64,000 nt of DNA from Chrysophaeum taylorii (lineage: Eukaryota > Sar > Pelagophyceae > Pelagomonadales > Pelagomonadaceae): assembly GCA_029834535.1 (NCBI GenBank), contig JAQMWT010000021.1:124001-188000 (forward strand), written 5' to 3'. Position 1 is the first letter of the stretch. Every line of letters starts with the position of its first letter. A model generated the notes under the pieces. That model worked only from the letters and a program-made list of their open reading frames with translations, was not told where the DNA came from and did not search any database. Shown piece after piece: positions 1 through 9,188 of this stretch. The translations under genes and the position numbers were made by a program.

Positions 1-2042
1 GGAAGGCGGCTATCGGGTGTTGCACGTACCGCGCGCACAGCGGGAACGGACCGTCGTTTCTAGAATTGTCGCTGTTTTGCGTCGACGTCGCGTGCCAGGG
101 GCGCGGGCTCGGGCAGCAGCTGATGCGTGCCCTCGAGCGCGTCGCGCAGGAGAAGCACGACAGTTCGTTGATTCTCGCGTACGCCGACAACTCGGCGTTC
201 CCTTTTTTCCGGCGAATGGGGTTCACGCGGACTGTCTCGAACCCCAATTGGAAGCCAAAGGTGATCTGCTACAACGACGCCGTCGTGGTCGAAAAGGTGA
301 TCGGAGCCGAAACCCGGCCAAAACCGATCCGGGTCGTCCAGTGCACCTCGGGGCGGCCGCGGTGTTACTGTCGCTCCGGACGGACTCGCGCGATCGAGCG
401 CTACGATCCCGTCACGGGCGAGACGTTAGAGGTCTATTGCAGCGCCTCGGACGCCTCCCGGAAGCTCGGGCTCGCGGCCTGCAGCGTCACCCACGTCACC
501 AACGGCCACGCTCACTCGGCGAAAGGCCACGTCTTCCGCTACGTCGAGGACTTGCCCTTCCTCACCGGAGGGGCGCGGCCGGTCGCGCGAGTGAACGTAG
601 TCGACGACGAGGTTCGCGTATTGCGCGAGTACTCGAGTGCGCGAAACGCGGCCCGGAAAATATTTGGGGAAAAGAGTACCATGAATGGCCTCATCGGCGA
701 GTGCTGCAACGGCTTTGTCGACGAGGTTGCCGGCCTCGTTTTTAGGTGGGCGGACGAGCGTATAAGACCGTGTTGGATTTGTCGCTCGTCCTGCGACGCC
801 GACGCCCTCCTCCTCTGCGACGGCATGGCGGGCCGCTGCTGGTCGACGGCCCACATTCACTGTCTCGGCCTCGAAAAAGTCCCGGATGGCGACTGGTATT
901 GCGAGTCCTGCGAGGCTCGCCGCGCGGCCGGCTACGATATGAGGAAAGCCGTGCCGCTCGGCCTTCCTCGCTTCTTTAGCGAAGAGACCCTGGCCAAGCG
1001 CCGCAGGGCGCTCGGTCTCATCACCGAGAACGTCAACTCGGTGCCTTCTTCTTCTTCTGCCTCGGAGGAGGAGGAGGAGGGGACTCCAGTGCTTCAGTTG
1101 GCGGACAAGCGGGTGGCTGCTTCTTCTTCCCTCGAAGAAGAAAAAGAAGAAGCGGACCGACCGGAACCAACAACAACGACAACAACAACAACAACAAAGG
1201 AGGTTTCTCCTGCCGCCGCCGACGACGACGACGATGCGCCACCGCGCAAAAAGCACAAGCCCTCGCGCCCCACCGCGCCGCTCGGCGACGAGGACGCGCG
1301 CTGCATCAAGAATGAGGACGTACCCGACGACGTACCCGCCGAGGAGGAGCCAGCGGCGAACGAGGTTGAAGTCGCCGAGGTGAAGATGGTGGAAGTCGCC
1401 CCCTTGCCACCGCCCGAGGAGGTCGCACCCAGTAACGACATCACTCCCAAGAAGAAGATAAAGAAGAAGAAGAAGAAGAAGAAGAATACCGAAGAAGTCG
1501 CGTCCAAGAAAAAGAAGAAGAAGAAGATCACGACTTCTGACGAGGAGGTCGCGGCCGAAAGTAAGAAGACCGAAGAGATCGCGCCGTCGTCGACGCCGCA
1601 GAAGAAAAAGAAGACGGAGGAAGGCGCCGAGATGCCCATTTTCTCGCCGTTGACGACGGCCGAAGAGTCTGGTCGCAAGATTAAGGTCCGATTGGAGAAT
1701 CCAAAACGATGCAAGTCCAAGTCGTGGGCCCGGTACGAGGTTTACAAGGTCGCGACGACGACTAAAGAGTACTTTGCGCTCGGCGGAACACGAGCAGATC
1801 TTGCCTACGACACTGCCAAGGGCTTTGTCGAGTTCGTCGCCGATCATAGCCCCAAAGAAGAAGAAGAGGCTTTCTGGCGGCCCGTGGGGTCGCCCTGCCG
1901 CATCAGCCATAACGACATGTGGTACTCGGGGAGAATCGTCGGATACGAGGACGCCAAGGCCACAATAGCCTACGACAACTACACAGGCTACGCCACCATC
2001 CTCGACTTGAAGGAGAAGGGCCGTATCAAGTGGTCTGCCTAA
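1..2042 (+). CDS. GNAT acetyltransferase-PHD finger chromatin protein, truncated by the left edge
   Basis: The frame is open from base 3 at the window edge to TAA at 2040-2042, so the N-terminus is missing. The first ~95 codons read as a GNAT acetyltransferase: FLELSLFCVD, then the acetyl-CoA loop QGRGLGQQLM and FPFFRRMGF. Next come two short blocks, about 390-540 and 590-750, each with an 'AS/AArKl' helix and ending in VFRY or VFRW; they resemble NUMOD1-type DNA-binding repeats. A PHD finger follows at about 771-920 (CWIC...CDG...H.HC...WYCESC). A long charged low-complexity linker rich in Lys, Glu and poly-Thr leads to a Tudor-like end (about 1876-2030; WYSGRIVGYEDAKATIAYDN). The combination suggests a histone or protein acetyltransferase recruited to chromatin. 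GNAT and PHD are clear; the NUMOD1-like and Tudor-like parts are inference. Confidence 0.8.
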   Translation, partial: KAAIGCCTYRAHSGNGPSFLELSLFCVDVACQGRGLGQQLMRALERVAQEKHDSSLILAYADNSAFPFFRRMGFTRTVSNPNWKPKVICYNDAVVVEKVIGAETRPKPIRVVQCTSGRPRCYCRSGRTRAIERYDPVTGETLEVYCSASDASRKLGLAACSVTHVTNGHAHSAKGHVFRYVEDLPFLTGGARPVARVNVVDDEVRVLREYSSARNAARKIFGEKSTMNGLIGECCNGFVDEVAGLVFRWADERIRPCWICRSSCDADALLLCDGMAGRCWSTAHIHCLGLEKVPDGDWYCESCEARRAAGYDMRKAVPLGLPRFFSEETLAKRRRALGLITENVNSVPSSSSASEEEEEGTPVLQLADKRVAASSSLEEEKEEADRPEPTTTTTTTTTKEVSPAAADDDDDAPPRKKHKPSRPTAPLGDEDARCIKNEDVPDDVPAEEEPAANEVEVAEVKMVEVAPLPPPEEVAPSNDITPKKKIKKKKKKKKNTEEVASKKKKKKKITTSDEEVAAESKKTEEIAPSSTPQKKKKTEEGAEMPIFSPLTTAEESGRKIKVRLENPKRCKSKSWARYEVYKVATTTKEYFALGGTRADLAYDTAKGFVEFVADHSPKEEEEAFWRPVGSPCRISHNDMWYSGRIVGYEDAKATIAYDNYTGYATILDLKEKGRIKWSA

Positions 2043-2179
2043 AAAATATTCACCCGCACCACATATATAGCGCGTGGGGTGTCGACACCCGCTGCTTTTG
2101 TTTTGTTTGTCTTTAAACTGCTAAGTTTTGTTTGCAGTTCCTTGCTTGCGCAAGGGTTAAGATTGTATACCCTAATAAG

Positions 2180-3349
2180 ATGATCTCGTCGTCGTCGTCG
2201 TCGTCGGATACGCCGCCGTCGTCGCAGCTCTGGGAGCACTACGCGGGTCGCATGGACGCGTCGCAGGCCGAGTCGATCTTGGAAGAACGGACATATCTCG
2301 TGCGGCGCGAGGGACAGGGTCTGTTCTCGGCGTCGCACGACGACATTGTCCTGTCGTATCCGGTGCCCTCAACAGAAATAGTGGCGCGGCCCGAGCCGCA
2401 GCTGTACGAGCTCGTGGACGTTCGGTGCCTGTCGCGGAGCGTGATGCGAGAGCTGTGCGTGCCCAAGAGCGTCGCGCTGGACGTGGAGCGCATGCTGCCG
2501 ACGCCGCGTCGTCGCATCGACGCGTCGCCTTTAGAACTGGCGACGGAACTCGTCGTTCGACACGCGCGGTGTTACTCGAGCTTGGCGGGGTGGCGCGACG
2601 CCGAGTCGGGCGAGGCCTTTGGGTCGCCGGAGGCCTGGTTGGCCTCGCGGTTGCCGCCCGGCTACTCGGGTCTGAGTTTCGCGTTCGACGGCGTCGACTT
2701 TCTCGTCGGCAAACCTCCGCACTCGAGACTCGACCGCGCTCGGTATGATCTCCGGACATTTTTTGACGACGTGGATGCGCGCCTCGGGGACCTCGGCCTC
2801 GACACGGCGCGCGCCCAGGCGGTCGTGAGCCGCGCCGACGCCGAGGTGGATCTCGTCGAAGACTTCGAGCTCGCGACGACTAGACTCGAAACCCTCGACC
2901 GTCTCTGGCGCACCGCTCTCTTCGAGGCCGAGGAGCTCCTCAAGACGAGGCCATCGCTCCCCCGCAGCTTCAAGTTTCCCGAAAAACCCTTCGCGAGGGG
3001 CCCAAGCCTCAAGCCACGCGCGTTGCCCGTCCTCGACTTCGAGACGCCCTCGACGCCCGACCTCCTCTCTGCGATCGCCGAGGCGATGCTCGCCCTCGAG
3101 CAGCGCAAGTTCCTCGCCGCTCAGGCAGCCTCGCAGCTCCCACCGAACGAACCGACAACGCCCTCCTTGTGGCCCCTCCACCTCGAACGCCGCGACCTCC
3201 TCGACGTCTACCCGTCCTGGCCGGATGCCTGCGTCTCGCGCCTCGACCCCACCCCACAAGACGACCAAGACGACCAAGACGACGACGACGCCGGCGCCAC
3301 AACCCCGCCTCCTCCTCCTCCTCCTCGAAGGAGCGGAGAGCGGCGATAA
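2180..3349 (+). CDS. Protein with SH2-like N-terminal domain, otherwise unknown
   Basis: The open frame extends upstream to a TTG, but the first ATG is at 2180, giving 389 residues. It begins with a poly-Ser stretch encoded by TCG repeats. Residues ~16-55 resemble the first half of an SH2 domain: W..YAGRMDASQAESIL, then TYLVR (the FLVR strand whose Arg binds phosphotyrosine), then DDIVLSYPV. The second half of an SH2 fold is not obvious. The rest is charged and helical, ending in an Asp-rich and poly-Pro tail. Its 3' end lies about 30 bp from the end of the convergent ERI1-like gene. No function is assigned beyond possible phosphotyrosine or phosphoserine recognition. Confidence 0.6.
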   Translation: MISSSSSSSDTPPSSQLWEHYAGRMDASQAESILEERTYLVRREGQGLFSASHDDIVLSYPVPSTEIVARPEPQLYELVDVRCLSRSVMRELCVPKSVALDVERMLPTPRRRIDASPLELATELVVRHARCYSSLAGWRDAESGEAFGSPEAWLASRLPPGYSGLSFAFDGVDFLVGKPPHSRLDRARYDLRTFFDDVDARLGDLGLDTARAQAVVSRADAEVDLVEDFELATTRLETLDRLWRTALFEAEELLKTRPSLPRSFKFPEKPFARGPSLKPRALPVLDFETPSTPDLLSAIAEAMLALEQRKFLAAQAASQLPPNEPTTPSLWPLHLERRDLLDVYPSWPDACVSRLDPTPQDDQDDQDDDDAGATTPPPPPPPRRSGERR

Positions 3350-3379
3350 GCGGCTACGACACTTTTTGTTTTTACCTAG

Positions 3380-4201
3380 CTACCACTCGACCTGGATCGT
3401 CGTCGTCGTCGGTCCCCGCCTGCCTACGCGGCGGCTACGGGTTTGTTTCAGGCGATCCTTTGCTTGGCGCCGCTCGATCGGCGTCCGACGGCAGCGACGG
3501 GAAAGATTAATATCACGAGAAATTCCCCAGTTGTCGTTGATTTCGAGGGGGCACCGGTCTCTCGCAAGCTTGATGGCGATGGCCGCAATGTTCCGGGCGT
3601 CGTCCAAGCCCGAGTGCGGCCGGCCCTCGAACTCGAGGCCGAGGCGCTCCAGCTTGGCCTGGAGCGTCCCCCGCGTCACCCCGTAAAAGGTGCGCAAGTG
3701 CTCCCCCAGGTCGACCCACCGGTCCGCGCCGAGGGGCGGCGCGATGCGCTTGCGTGCGCATTCGCTCAGCAAAAAGTCGCGAAAGTCTGACGGGCCGTCG
3801 GCGACAAAAGCATAGTTCTCCGTCACCCCCGCGCGCCACGTCTCGAACTCTTCGAGGACGACGTCCAGCGGCGCGGCCGAGTCTACCGTCGCCTGCGAAA
3901 TCCCCGTCAATTCGGTGCAAAATCGCGTCAGCGTCGGCCGTTCGGTCGGCTTCACGAAACGGTGAAACACCTCCGTCGTCTTGAGCGCCTCCACGTCTAC
4001 GCACAATACCGGAAATTCGATGATTTCGTGAATCCAATCCTTCCTCTGCTTGTCGCACGTGCACTCGAAGTCGACCACCAACAAGCACCGCCTCTTCTTC
4101 GCCAAGGAGGGGCTTCCTACGCAGCGCCGGATGACGCTCAGCACCGTGCAGCACAACTTATAAAACGCCTCGCGTATCCAACCAAAAAATCGGGTGACCA
4201 T
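3380..4201 (-). CDS. ERI1-like 3'-5' exoribonuclease (DEDDh family)
   Basis: ATG at 4201, 273 residues; the longer open frame to 4225 begins with TTG. The N-terminus (FYKLCCTVLSVIRRCVG) is hydrophobic and basic and may be an anchor or targeting segment. The exonuclease core has all three Exo motifs in order: LLVVDFECTC (Exo I, DxE), FVADGPSDFRDFL (Exo II) and HSGLDDARNIA (Exo III with the DEDDh His and Asp). HEIIEFPV after motif I and the spacing match the ERI1/3'hExo subfamily, which trims histone mRNA ends, small RNAs and 5.8S rRNA. There is no SAP domain, so it is closer to the short ERI2/ERI3-type architecture. Convergent with the preceding gene. Confidence 0.85.
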   Translation of the reverse strand: MVTRFFGWIREAFYKLCCTVLSVIRRCVGSPSLAKKRRCLLVVDFECTCDKQRKDWIHEIIEFPVLCVDVEALKTTEVFHRFVKPTERPTLTRFCTELTGISQATVDSAAPLDVVLEEFETWRAGVTENYAFVADGPSDFRDFLLSECARKRIAPPLGADRWVDLGEHLRTFYGVTRGTLQAKLERLGLEFEGRPHSGLDDARNIAAIAIKLARDRCPLEINDNWGISRDINLSRRCRRTPIERRQAKDRLKQTRSRRVGRRGPTTTTIQVEW

Positions 4202-4225
4202 CGCTCTTGTGTAGAAAGAAAACAA

Positions 4226-6825
4226 GGGTTTTTAAATAAAGGTCAACCAACTACGGGAAGGTTGTGAAAACTAGGGTTTTTTTTGGTGGACTCGAGGCTG
4301 GGGGGGAGCACCTGCGTGCAGTCTTCTACCGCGTTGACGCTTAAGCTAAGAGCGTGTTCGTCGACTTTTCGTTTTTGTGACTCCCCCGGCCGCTGCGTCA
4401 CGAAAAGAGCATGCGTCGTCGCTTTCGGACCGGCAACGGTCGTCGTCAACCTCAAGCACGAGTCCGGAGAGGAAGAAGCGACCTGCGATGTGCATCGTGT
4501 CGCGGGCCTTCGAGACTACATCTAAGCGGGGAATCATCGCCAAGAGGTGCAACAACGTGCGGCCGGCGTTGTTTCAAACAGTGAACGCCGCCGCGTCGGC
4601 CCTGATATCCAAAGCGAAAACTTCGGCGCCGTCGAGCGCCGGTAGTTCTTGTTCGCGACCCGCCGGACACCCGCCACCGTGTGAAGTCGGAAGTGTATTA
4701 AGACTTGCCGCCGCGTGCGAAAAGTATGCCGCAAAGACCGACGCACACACACCAGCACTCTGGGTTGGTTCGCCACCAACTGGGACTCCGAGCGCGAGCA
4801 TGCGCGACGCGACGATCCGAATTTGAGCGTGTAAGTTTTGTGTTTGCGCCGACTGCGGGACACTCTTCTTTGCTGCTCTCGGGTGCCCTGCCGCTCTTCA
4901 CGCAGGCAGCGTGTCTGGAACAATAAGGTTTGCCGGTGTCGACGGCGAAAACAACACGACATGACTTGTGCTTTGTGCGACCTGCGCGCTGGCACGGCGC
5001 AAATCACGGAGTGTGGTCAGTCGGAGATTAGGAGAGTCGAACAGGACTTGAATTGGATATGGCAGACGAGCGCGCAGAGCATGCCCAGATACTCGCGGTC
5101 GACGGCATGGCGGCAGAGATCGCGACTTTTCAACATGATTTAGAGGCCGCCGGAAACAAGCAGGATGAGATGGACGCATCGTTAGTTTTTAGCGGAGGTC
5201 GCCAAAGCCAAATGTACGTCGGCCTCGATCAGCACATTGAGGCAGCCTGTTCTGGAATTACGAGATGCCGCGACCGTGTGTCGACGAGGCCGCGCAAAAG
5301 GAGTCCAGGGCTGTCTCTTTCTGCGTCACACGTTGGCAGTGGGCTATCAATAGATTTTTCGTATGCAAGGCCATCATCGATCCTATTGACCCGCGAGGAT
5401 AATGTCGCTTATGTGGATCGGACGCTGCCGGCTTCGACTGCAGTGTATTGTAAGACACGCATAACACCTACTGCGTTGCAGCCATGAACAAGGATGACTC
5501 CTATTTGAAGAGAATGAGGATCTACGGTCATTGCGTCCCCTTACGGCCACATAATTTCCACTTTGACAACTGCCGCATGAAGGGCTTACAACGCGAGCAT
5601 CGAGAAGAACGATAATAATACGGCCATGAGCGAAGTACTCGCGGCCTTCTCTGCAACTGTCAAACAGGGGATCTGGCTTGTCGTTGGAATGTCAGAGAAA
5701 GATGTGAGTACTGTTGAGCTCGCCAGCGCGGACAAGGGTCAGTTTCGCTATCGCGCAGTTCGTGCAACAGGGGAGCCATACACCACCACAAGAGAGGCAA
5801 CAAACTCAAGTTTAGTCCTGATGTTGGCCGTACGTCCACGGGATTTGCTTCATCAACATGGCCAGCCGCATGCTGATTTCAGGCATACAAATGGTCGACT
5901 GCGGCGATGACGCATTCGGTATTACAAGAGAGTCTCGTAGGCGCTTCCGCGTGTGCAACTTTATTTTCACGCTTTAGCTCGTATCATTGACGCGCGCTCC
6001 CGCCCCGCTACCGCGCCACTAGATTTGCCACTTTGACACGAAATTAGCCGACGTTGCTCGCGAAAGCTGTGCTATAATGGACGTCGGAAATGGGCTCTTC
6101 GGATTTTTTTAAATTGTGGTGTGCAATAACTAACTAACTAACTAACTTCGGACCTCTCCCTGAAAGAGCCACATTATTTTATGCCCTAAGACATATCGCT
6201 GGGACTCCTGTGCTATTCTCGATAGAAGGAAAATTGCTTAAATTGAGGGTCCCGTGGGAAACCAATCTCTCTAGTTTATACTACTGTTTTGGTGCACAAT
6301 ATACGCCGCGTACCCCCCTTTTTTTTTCCCCCAGGCATATACTTCACACGCTCAGGCTTCTTCTCGTTGCGACGCGATGATAGCAGCTTACTGTCGAATT
6401 AACAAAAACTAACTACCTTACTGTCAGACCAAACGCAAAGATCATACGCTGATTCCGTCGCCGACTCGAGACAGACTGAGGGTCATGGGAGAAAAACGGG
6501 GCGACGCGCGAGGGAGTCTCGTGTGTTTCGGGGTGCCGACCAGTCCATCCGACAGCGTAAGATAGGTTCGATGAGGAAAAGCAGTAACTCTAACTTTTGC
6601 TCTGGTGGCCTGACATAGATCCGGTGTCAATGCTGATCAGCAGCTAACCAATCGTCGGCGCCTCCGTTGCCCTGCCAAACACCCAGGGCTGCGCACACGA
6701 GAAGCCTCCTCTTCAAATAAGCACCCAGAGTCTCCAGTCCTTGCTGGCGTCCCATAGCGTACGGAAATCGCTGTTCGTGCGGAAACTACTTGGAGATTAG
6801 ACTATATTTAATAAGTCGGGAAACT
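4226..6825. other. Gene-poor stretch with decayed sequence
   Basis: About 2.6 kb with no convincing gene. Open frames of 60-157 codons occur on both strands but overlap one another and show no domain. On the minus strand near 4480-4640 one frame contains an in-frame stop followed by NNAGRTLLHLLAM, resembling a worn ankyrin repeat. A (TAAC)n run lies at about 6127-6147, and homopolymer C and T tracts near 6315-6335. A 25-nt stretch at 6136-6160 recurs with one mismatch at 55477-55501. Confidence 0.5.
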
Positions 6826-7167
6826 CTATTGCTTCTGGACCTTGGGGACGCGGTGCGCGCCGTCGGCGGGGGTCTCGTACATGGCGCGATTCATGCGGTC
6901 GATTTCGTTGACGGGAGGGGGCTGGCCTTGCGAGTCCTCCTCCTGCGCCTTCTTCTCTTGCTCATCTTTGATCCGTGCTTCCTTTTGCGATTTTCGGTAT
7001 CGAGCTACGCAAATGCACGGGCAACAGATGCAGAGGTAAACAGGGTCCAAGACGCGCTCCGCAGGACAGCACGGGCAGCATATCTTGACGGGGGCGCACA
7101 GAATGTCCTTCGATGCCTCGCTGATGTCGCAACAGACGATGTCCTTGAGGACCTCGCCACACCACTG
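6826..7167 (-). CDS. Small cysteine-rich protein of unknown function
   Basis: ATG at 7167 gives 113 residues; the open frame continues upstream only to a GTG. The N-terminal half is very rich in Cys (DIVCCDI, ICCPCCPAE, YLCICCPCICVARYRK), and the C-terminal half is charged (QKEARIKDEQEKKAQEED) and ends KVQKQ. The CC-P-CC and CICCPCIC clusters beside basic residues look like a palmitoylation site or short membrane-associated segment; metal binding is the alternative. It is co-oriented with, and downstream of, the LRRC40-like gene, with about 107 bp between them. A T-rich tract just before the ATG could belong to a 5'-UTR intron, but no donor can be fixed. Family not recognised. Confidence 0.55.
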   Translation of the reverse strand, partial: QWCGEVLKDIVCCDISEASKDILCAPVKICCPCCPAERVLDPVYLCICCPCICVARYRKSQKEARIKDEQEKKAQEEDSQGQPPPVNEIDRMNRAMYETPADGAHRVPKVQKQ

Positions 7168-7274
7168 CATCCTACTCTCGCGAGATGTAAAAAAAAAAGA
7201 TCCAGCGTGCGTTGCGTGTTCTTTCACGAAGAAACCTTCACTCACTTTCCCTACTACAGAGCGTCATTAATTAA

Positions 7275-9188
7275 TTATTCCATGACCCCTACATCTTCAC
7301 TTTTCAGGTCACGGTGCTCCGTGCTCTTCGCGCGGAGCTTGGCCCGGCGGCGATCGTCGTCGGTCGGGGCTCGGAGAAGATCGTCGCGCGGTTTTTGTTG
7401 GTCGGCGGAGGGACAACAACCAACCCGTGGTCGTTGGTGATGGTCGTCGTTGGAAGACGAGAGCTTGGCTCTGAGGCGGGCGAGGAGCTTGGGGGTGTCT
7501 TTGGGGAGATCGGTGGCCCGGATGGCGCGCTGCGGGTTGCCGTGGAGGACGAGGTGGGCGAGGGCGGGGGCGAGGCCGAGGTCGGGGGGGATGTAGGAAA
7601 GGTCGTTGTCGGAGACGTCGAGGACCCTCAAGTTCGGGGCGAGCCAGACGTCGCCGAGGCATCCGAGTTTGTTCATTTTGACGTCGAGGGTCTCGAGGTT
7701 CGGGAGGGTGGTGGTCCATTGATGGCCGAGGGAGGTTATCGCATTTCTGGAAAGACGGAGTTCGCGGAGGGTGGTTAGGGTCGTCACGGCGGGCGGGATC
7801 GCGTCGAGGCGATTGCGGGAAACGTCGAGGTTGGCGACGTTCGGCGGTCCGGGGGGTTGGGCGTCCGAGGCGCAGAGCGCGTTGCCGGAGAGGTCGAGGG
7901 TCTGGAGGTTCGCGAATCGGAGTTGGGCGAGGATGGCGCCGAGGTCTCCAGTTAGTTGGTTGTCGGCGGCGCGGAGGTCGCGGGGCGCGAGAACTTCGAT
8001 AGCCGCAGCCGGAAGCGACGCGAGCGCCGACGCGGACAAGTCGAGCGTCGCGACGCCGCCGAGGATCGAGGTCGCGAGGTCGAGGGTGAGATGGTGAGTA
8101 CCGCCGCGCAGGTCGAGCGTGCCCCCCGCGGGCCGCGGCGCCGGGTCTCGATCGCGCCGTCGTTCGGGGGGTTCGCGATTCGCGCGCGATCGCAGGTAGG
8201 CCTTGAGTTTGTCGCAGCTCGTGTCGGCGCGGACTGCGCGGAGGGGATTTCCGTGTAGCGAGATGCGCTGCAGGGCCGAGAGGAAGCCGAGCTCGGGGGG
8301 GAGGCCCGTCAGGTCGTTGTCAGAAACGTCGAGGCTCTCGATGGAGTCGCAGCTTAAAACGCACCCCGGTACCTCGCGGAAGCGGTTCTTGCCCACGTCG
8401 AGGACCGTCAGGCCCCTTGGAGCCGAAAGGCTTTCGAGGGAATTGTTGTGGAGCAGGAGGTGCGAGAGGGTCGGGACCTCGACGACGAGCGAAGGTCCGA
8501 GTCTGTTGTCGCGAAGGTCGAGGTACGAGAGACGTTTCGCGGCCGCGAAAGCGCGCTCGACGACCGCCGATTCCAGCGCATTTCTCGCGAGGCCCGCCGT
8601 CTGGAGGGTATCGGACGCGGCGAACGACACGAGCCCGGCGCCGCTGGCGTCGAGGGTCGAGCTCGGCCGCGCGATCACGCGCCCGAGCGAAGGATTCGAA
8701 CTCGCGTCGAGCGCTTCGAGCGCTCGCGATGCCGGCTCGGCCACCGAGCGGAGCCGGTTGTGGGGCACGAGGAGCCGCCGCAGCACGGTGCTCGTCACCA
8801 CGGGCACCGCCACGAGCGCGTTGTGCCCCGCGTCCAGAACCTCCAGCAAAGGCAACGTCGCGACGTCGCCTAACGCCTCGAGCCGGTTGCGCGACAGACG
8901 GACGGTCCGCAGCGCGCCGAGCCGCGACCACTCCCCCGCGACGCTCTCGATGAGGTTCTGGCTCGCGTCGAGGCTTTGTATGTCGCAAACCTCCCAAAAC
9001 TTTTCTCCCTCTTCCAGTTCCTCTTCGAACATCTCGTGGGGCAGCGACCTCAGTCCCCGGTTCGCGAGCTTGAGAGCCCCCGACGACCGCGCCTCCCGCA
9101 GCGCGACTCCCAACCCCCGCTCCTGCGCCGGCCCTGTCGCGTTGGCGCGCGACGCGGCGATGAAATGCGGGTTGAGCCGCCGCCCCAT
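7275..9188 (-). CDS. Leucine-rich repeat protein, LRRC40-like
   Basis: ATG at 9188, 637 residues, single exon. After MGRRLNPHFI the motif LREARSSGALKLANRGLRSL closely follows the start of LRRC40 proteins (helix, 'SG.L.LS.RGL..vP'). It is then built almost entirely of ~22-residue LRRs (LxxLDVSxNxLxxIPP type), from about residue 60 to 590, interrupted near 330-360 by a charged linker (ANREPPERRRDRDPAPR). Repeats such as IESLDVSDNDLTGLPPELGF are near consensus. No kinase, TM or NLR domain is present, which argues for a cytosolic scaffold. The C-terminal ~45 residues are polar. Function in this family is poorly known; the match rests on architecture and the N-terminal motif. Confidence 0.8.
   Translation of the reverse strand: MGRRLNPHFIAASRANATGPAQERGLGVALREARSSGALKLANRGLRSLPHEMFEEELEEGEKFWEVCDIQSLDASQNLIESVAGEWSRLGALRTVRLSRNRLEALGDVATLPLLEVLDAGHNALVAVPVVTSTVLRRLLVPHNRLRSVAEPASRALEALDASSNPSLGRVIARPSSTLDASGAGLVSFAASDTLQTAGLARNALESAVVERAFAAAKRLSYLDLRDNRLGPSLVVEVPTLSHLLLHNNSLESLSAPRGLTVLDVGKNRFREVPGCVLSCDSIESLDVSDNDLTGLPPELGFLSALQRISLHGNPLRAVRADTSCDKLKAYLRSRANREPPERRRDRDPAPRPAGGTLDLRGGTHHLTLDLATSILGGVATLDLSASALASLPAAAIEVLAPRDLRAADNQLTGDLGAILAQLRFANLQTLDLSGNALCASDAQPPGPPNVANLDVSRNRLDAIPPAVTTLTTLRELRLSRNAITSLGHQWTTTLPNLETLDVKMNKLGCLGDVWLAPNLRVLDVSDNDLSYIPPDLGLAPALAHLVLHGNPQRAIRATDLPKDTPKLLARLRAKLSSSNDDHHQRPRVGCCPSADQQKPRDDLLRAPTDDDRRRAKLRAKSTEHRDLKSEDVGVME

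Noticed and set aside
426-1910. 494-codon minus-strand open frame opposite the GNAT/PHD gene
   Set aside because: Low-complexity Leu/Arg/Phe runs mirror the Lys/Glu repeats of the real gene; no domain.
5053-5910. Open frames of 144 and 94 codons as genes
   Set aside because: No domain, competing frames on both strands, lower GC; more like decayed sequence.
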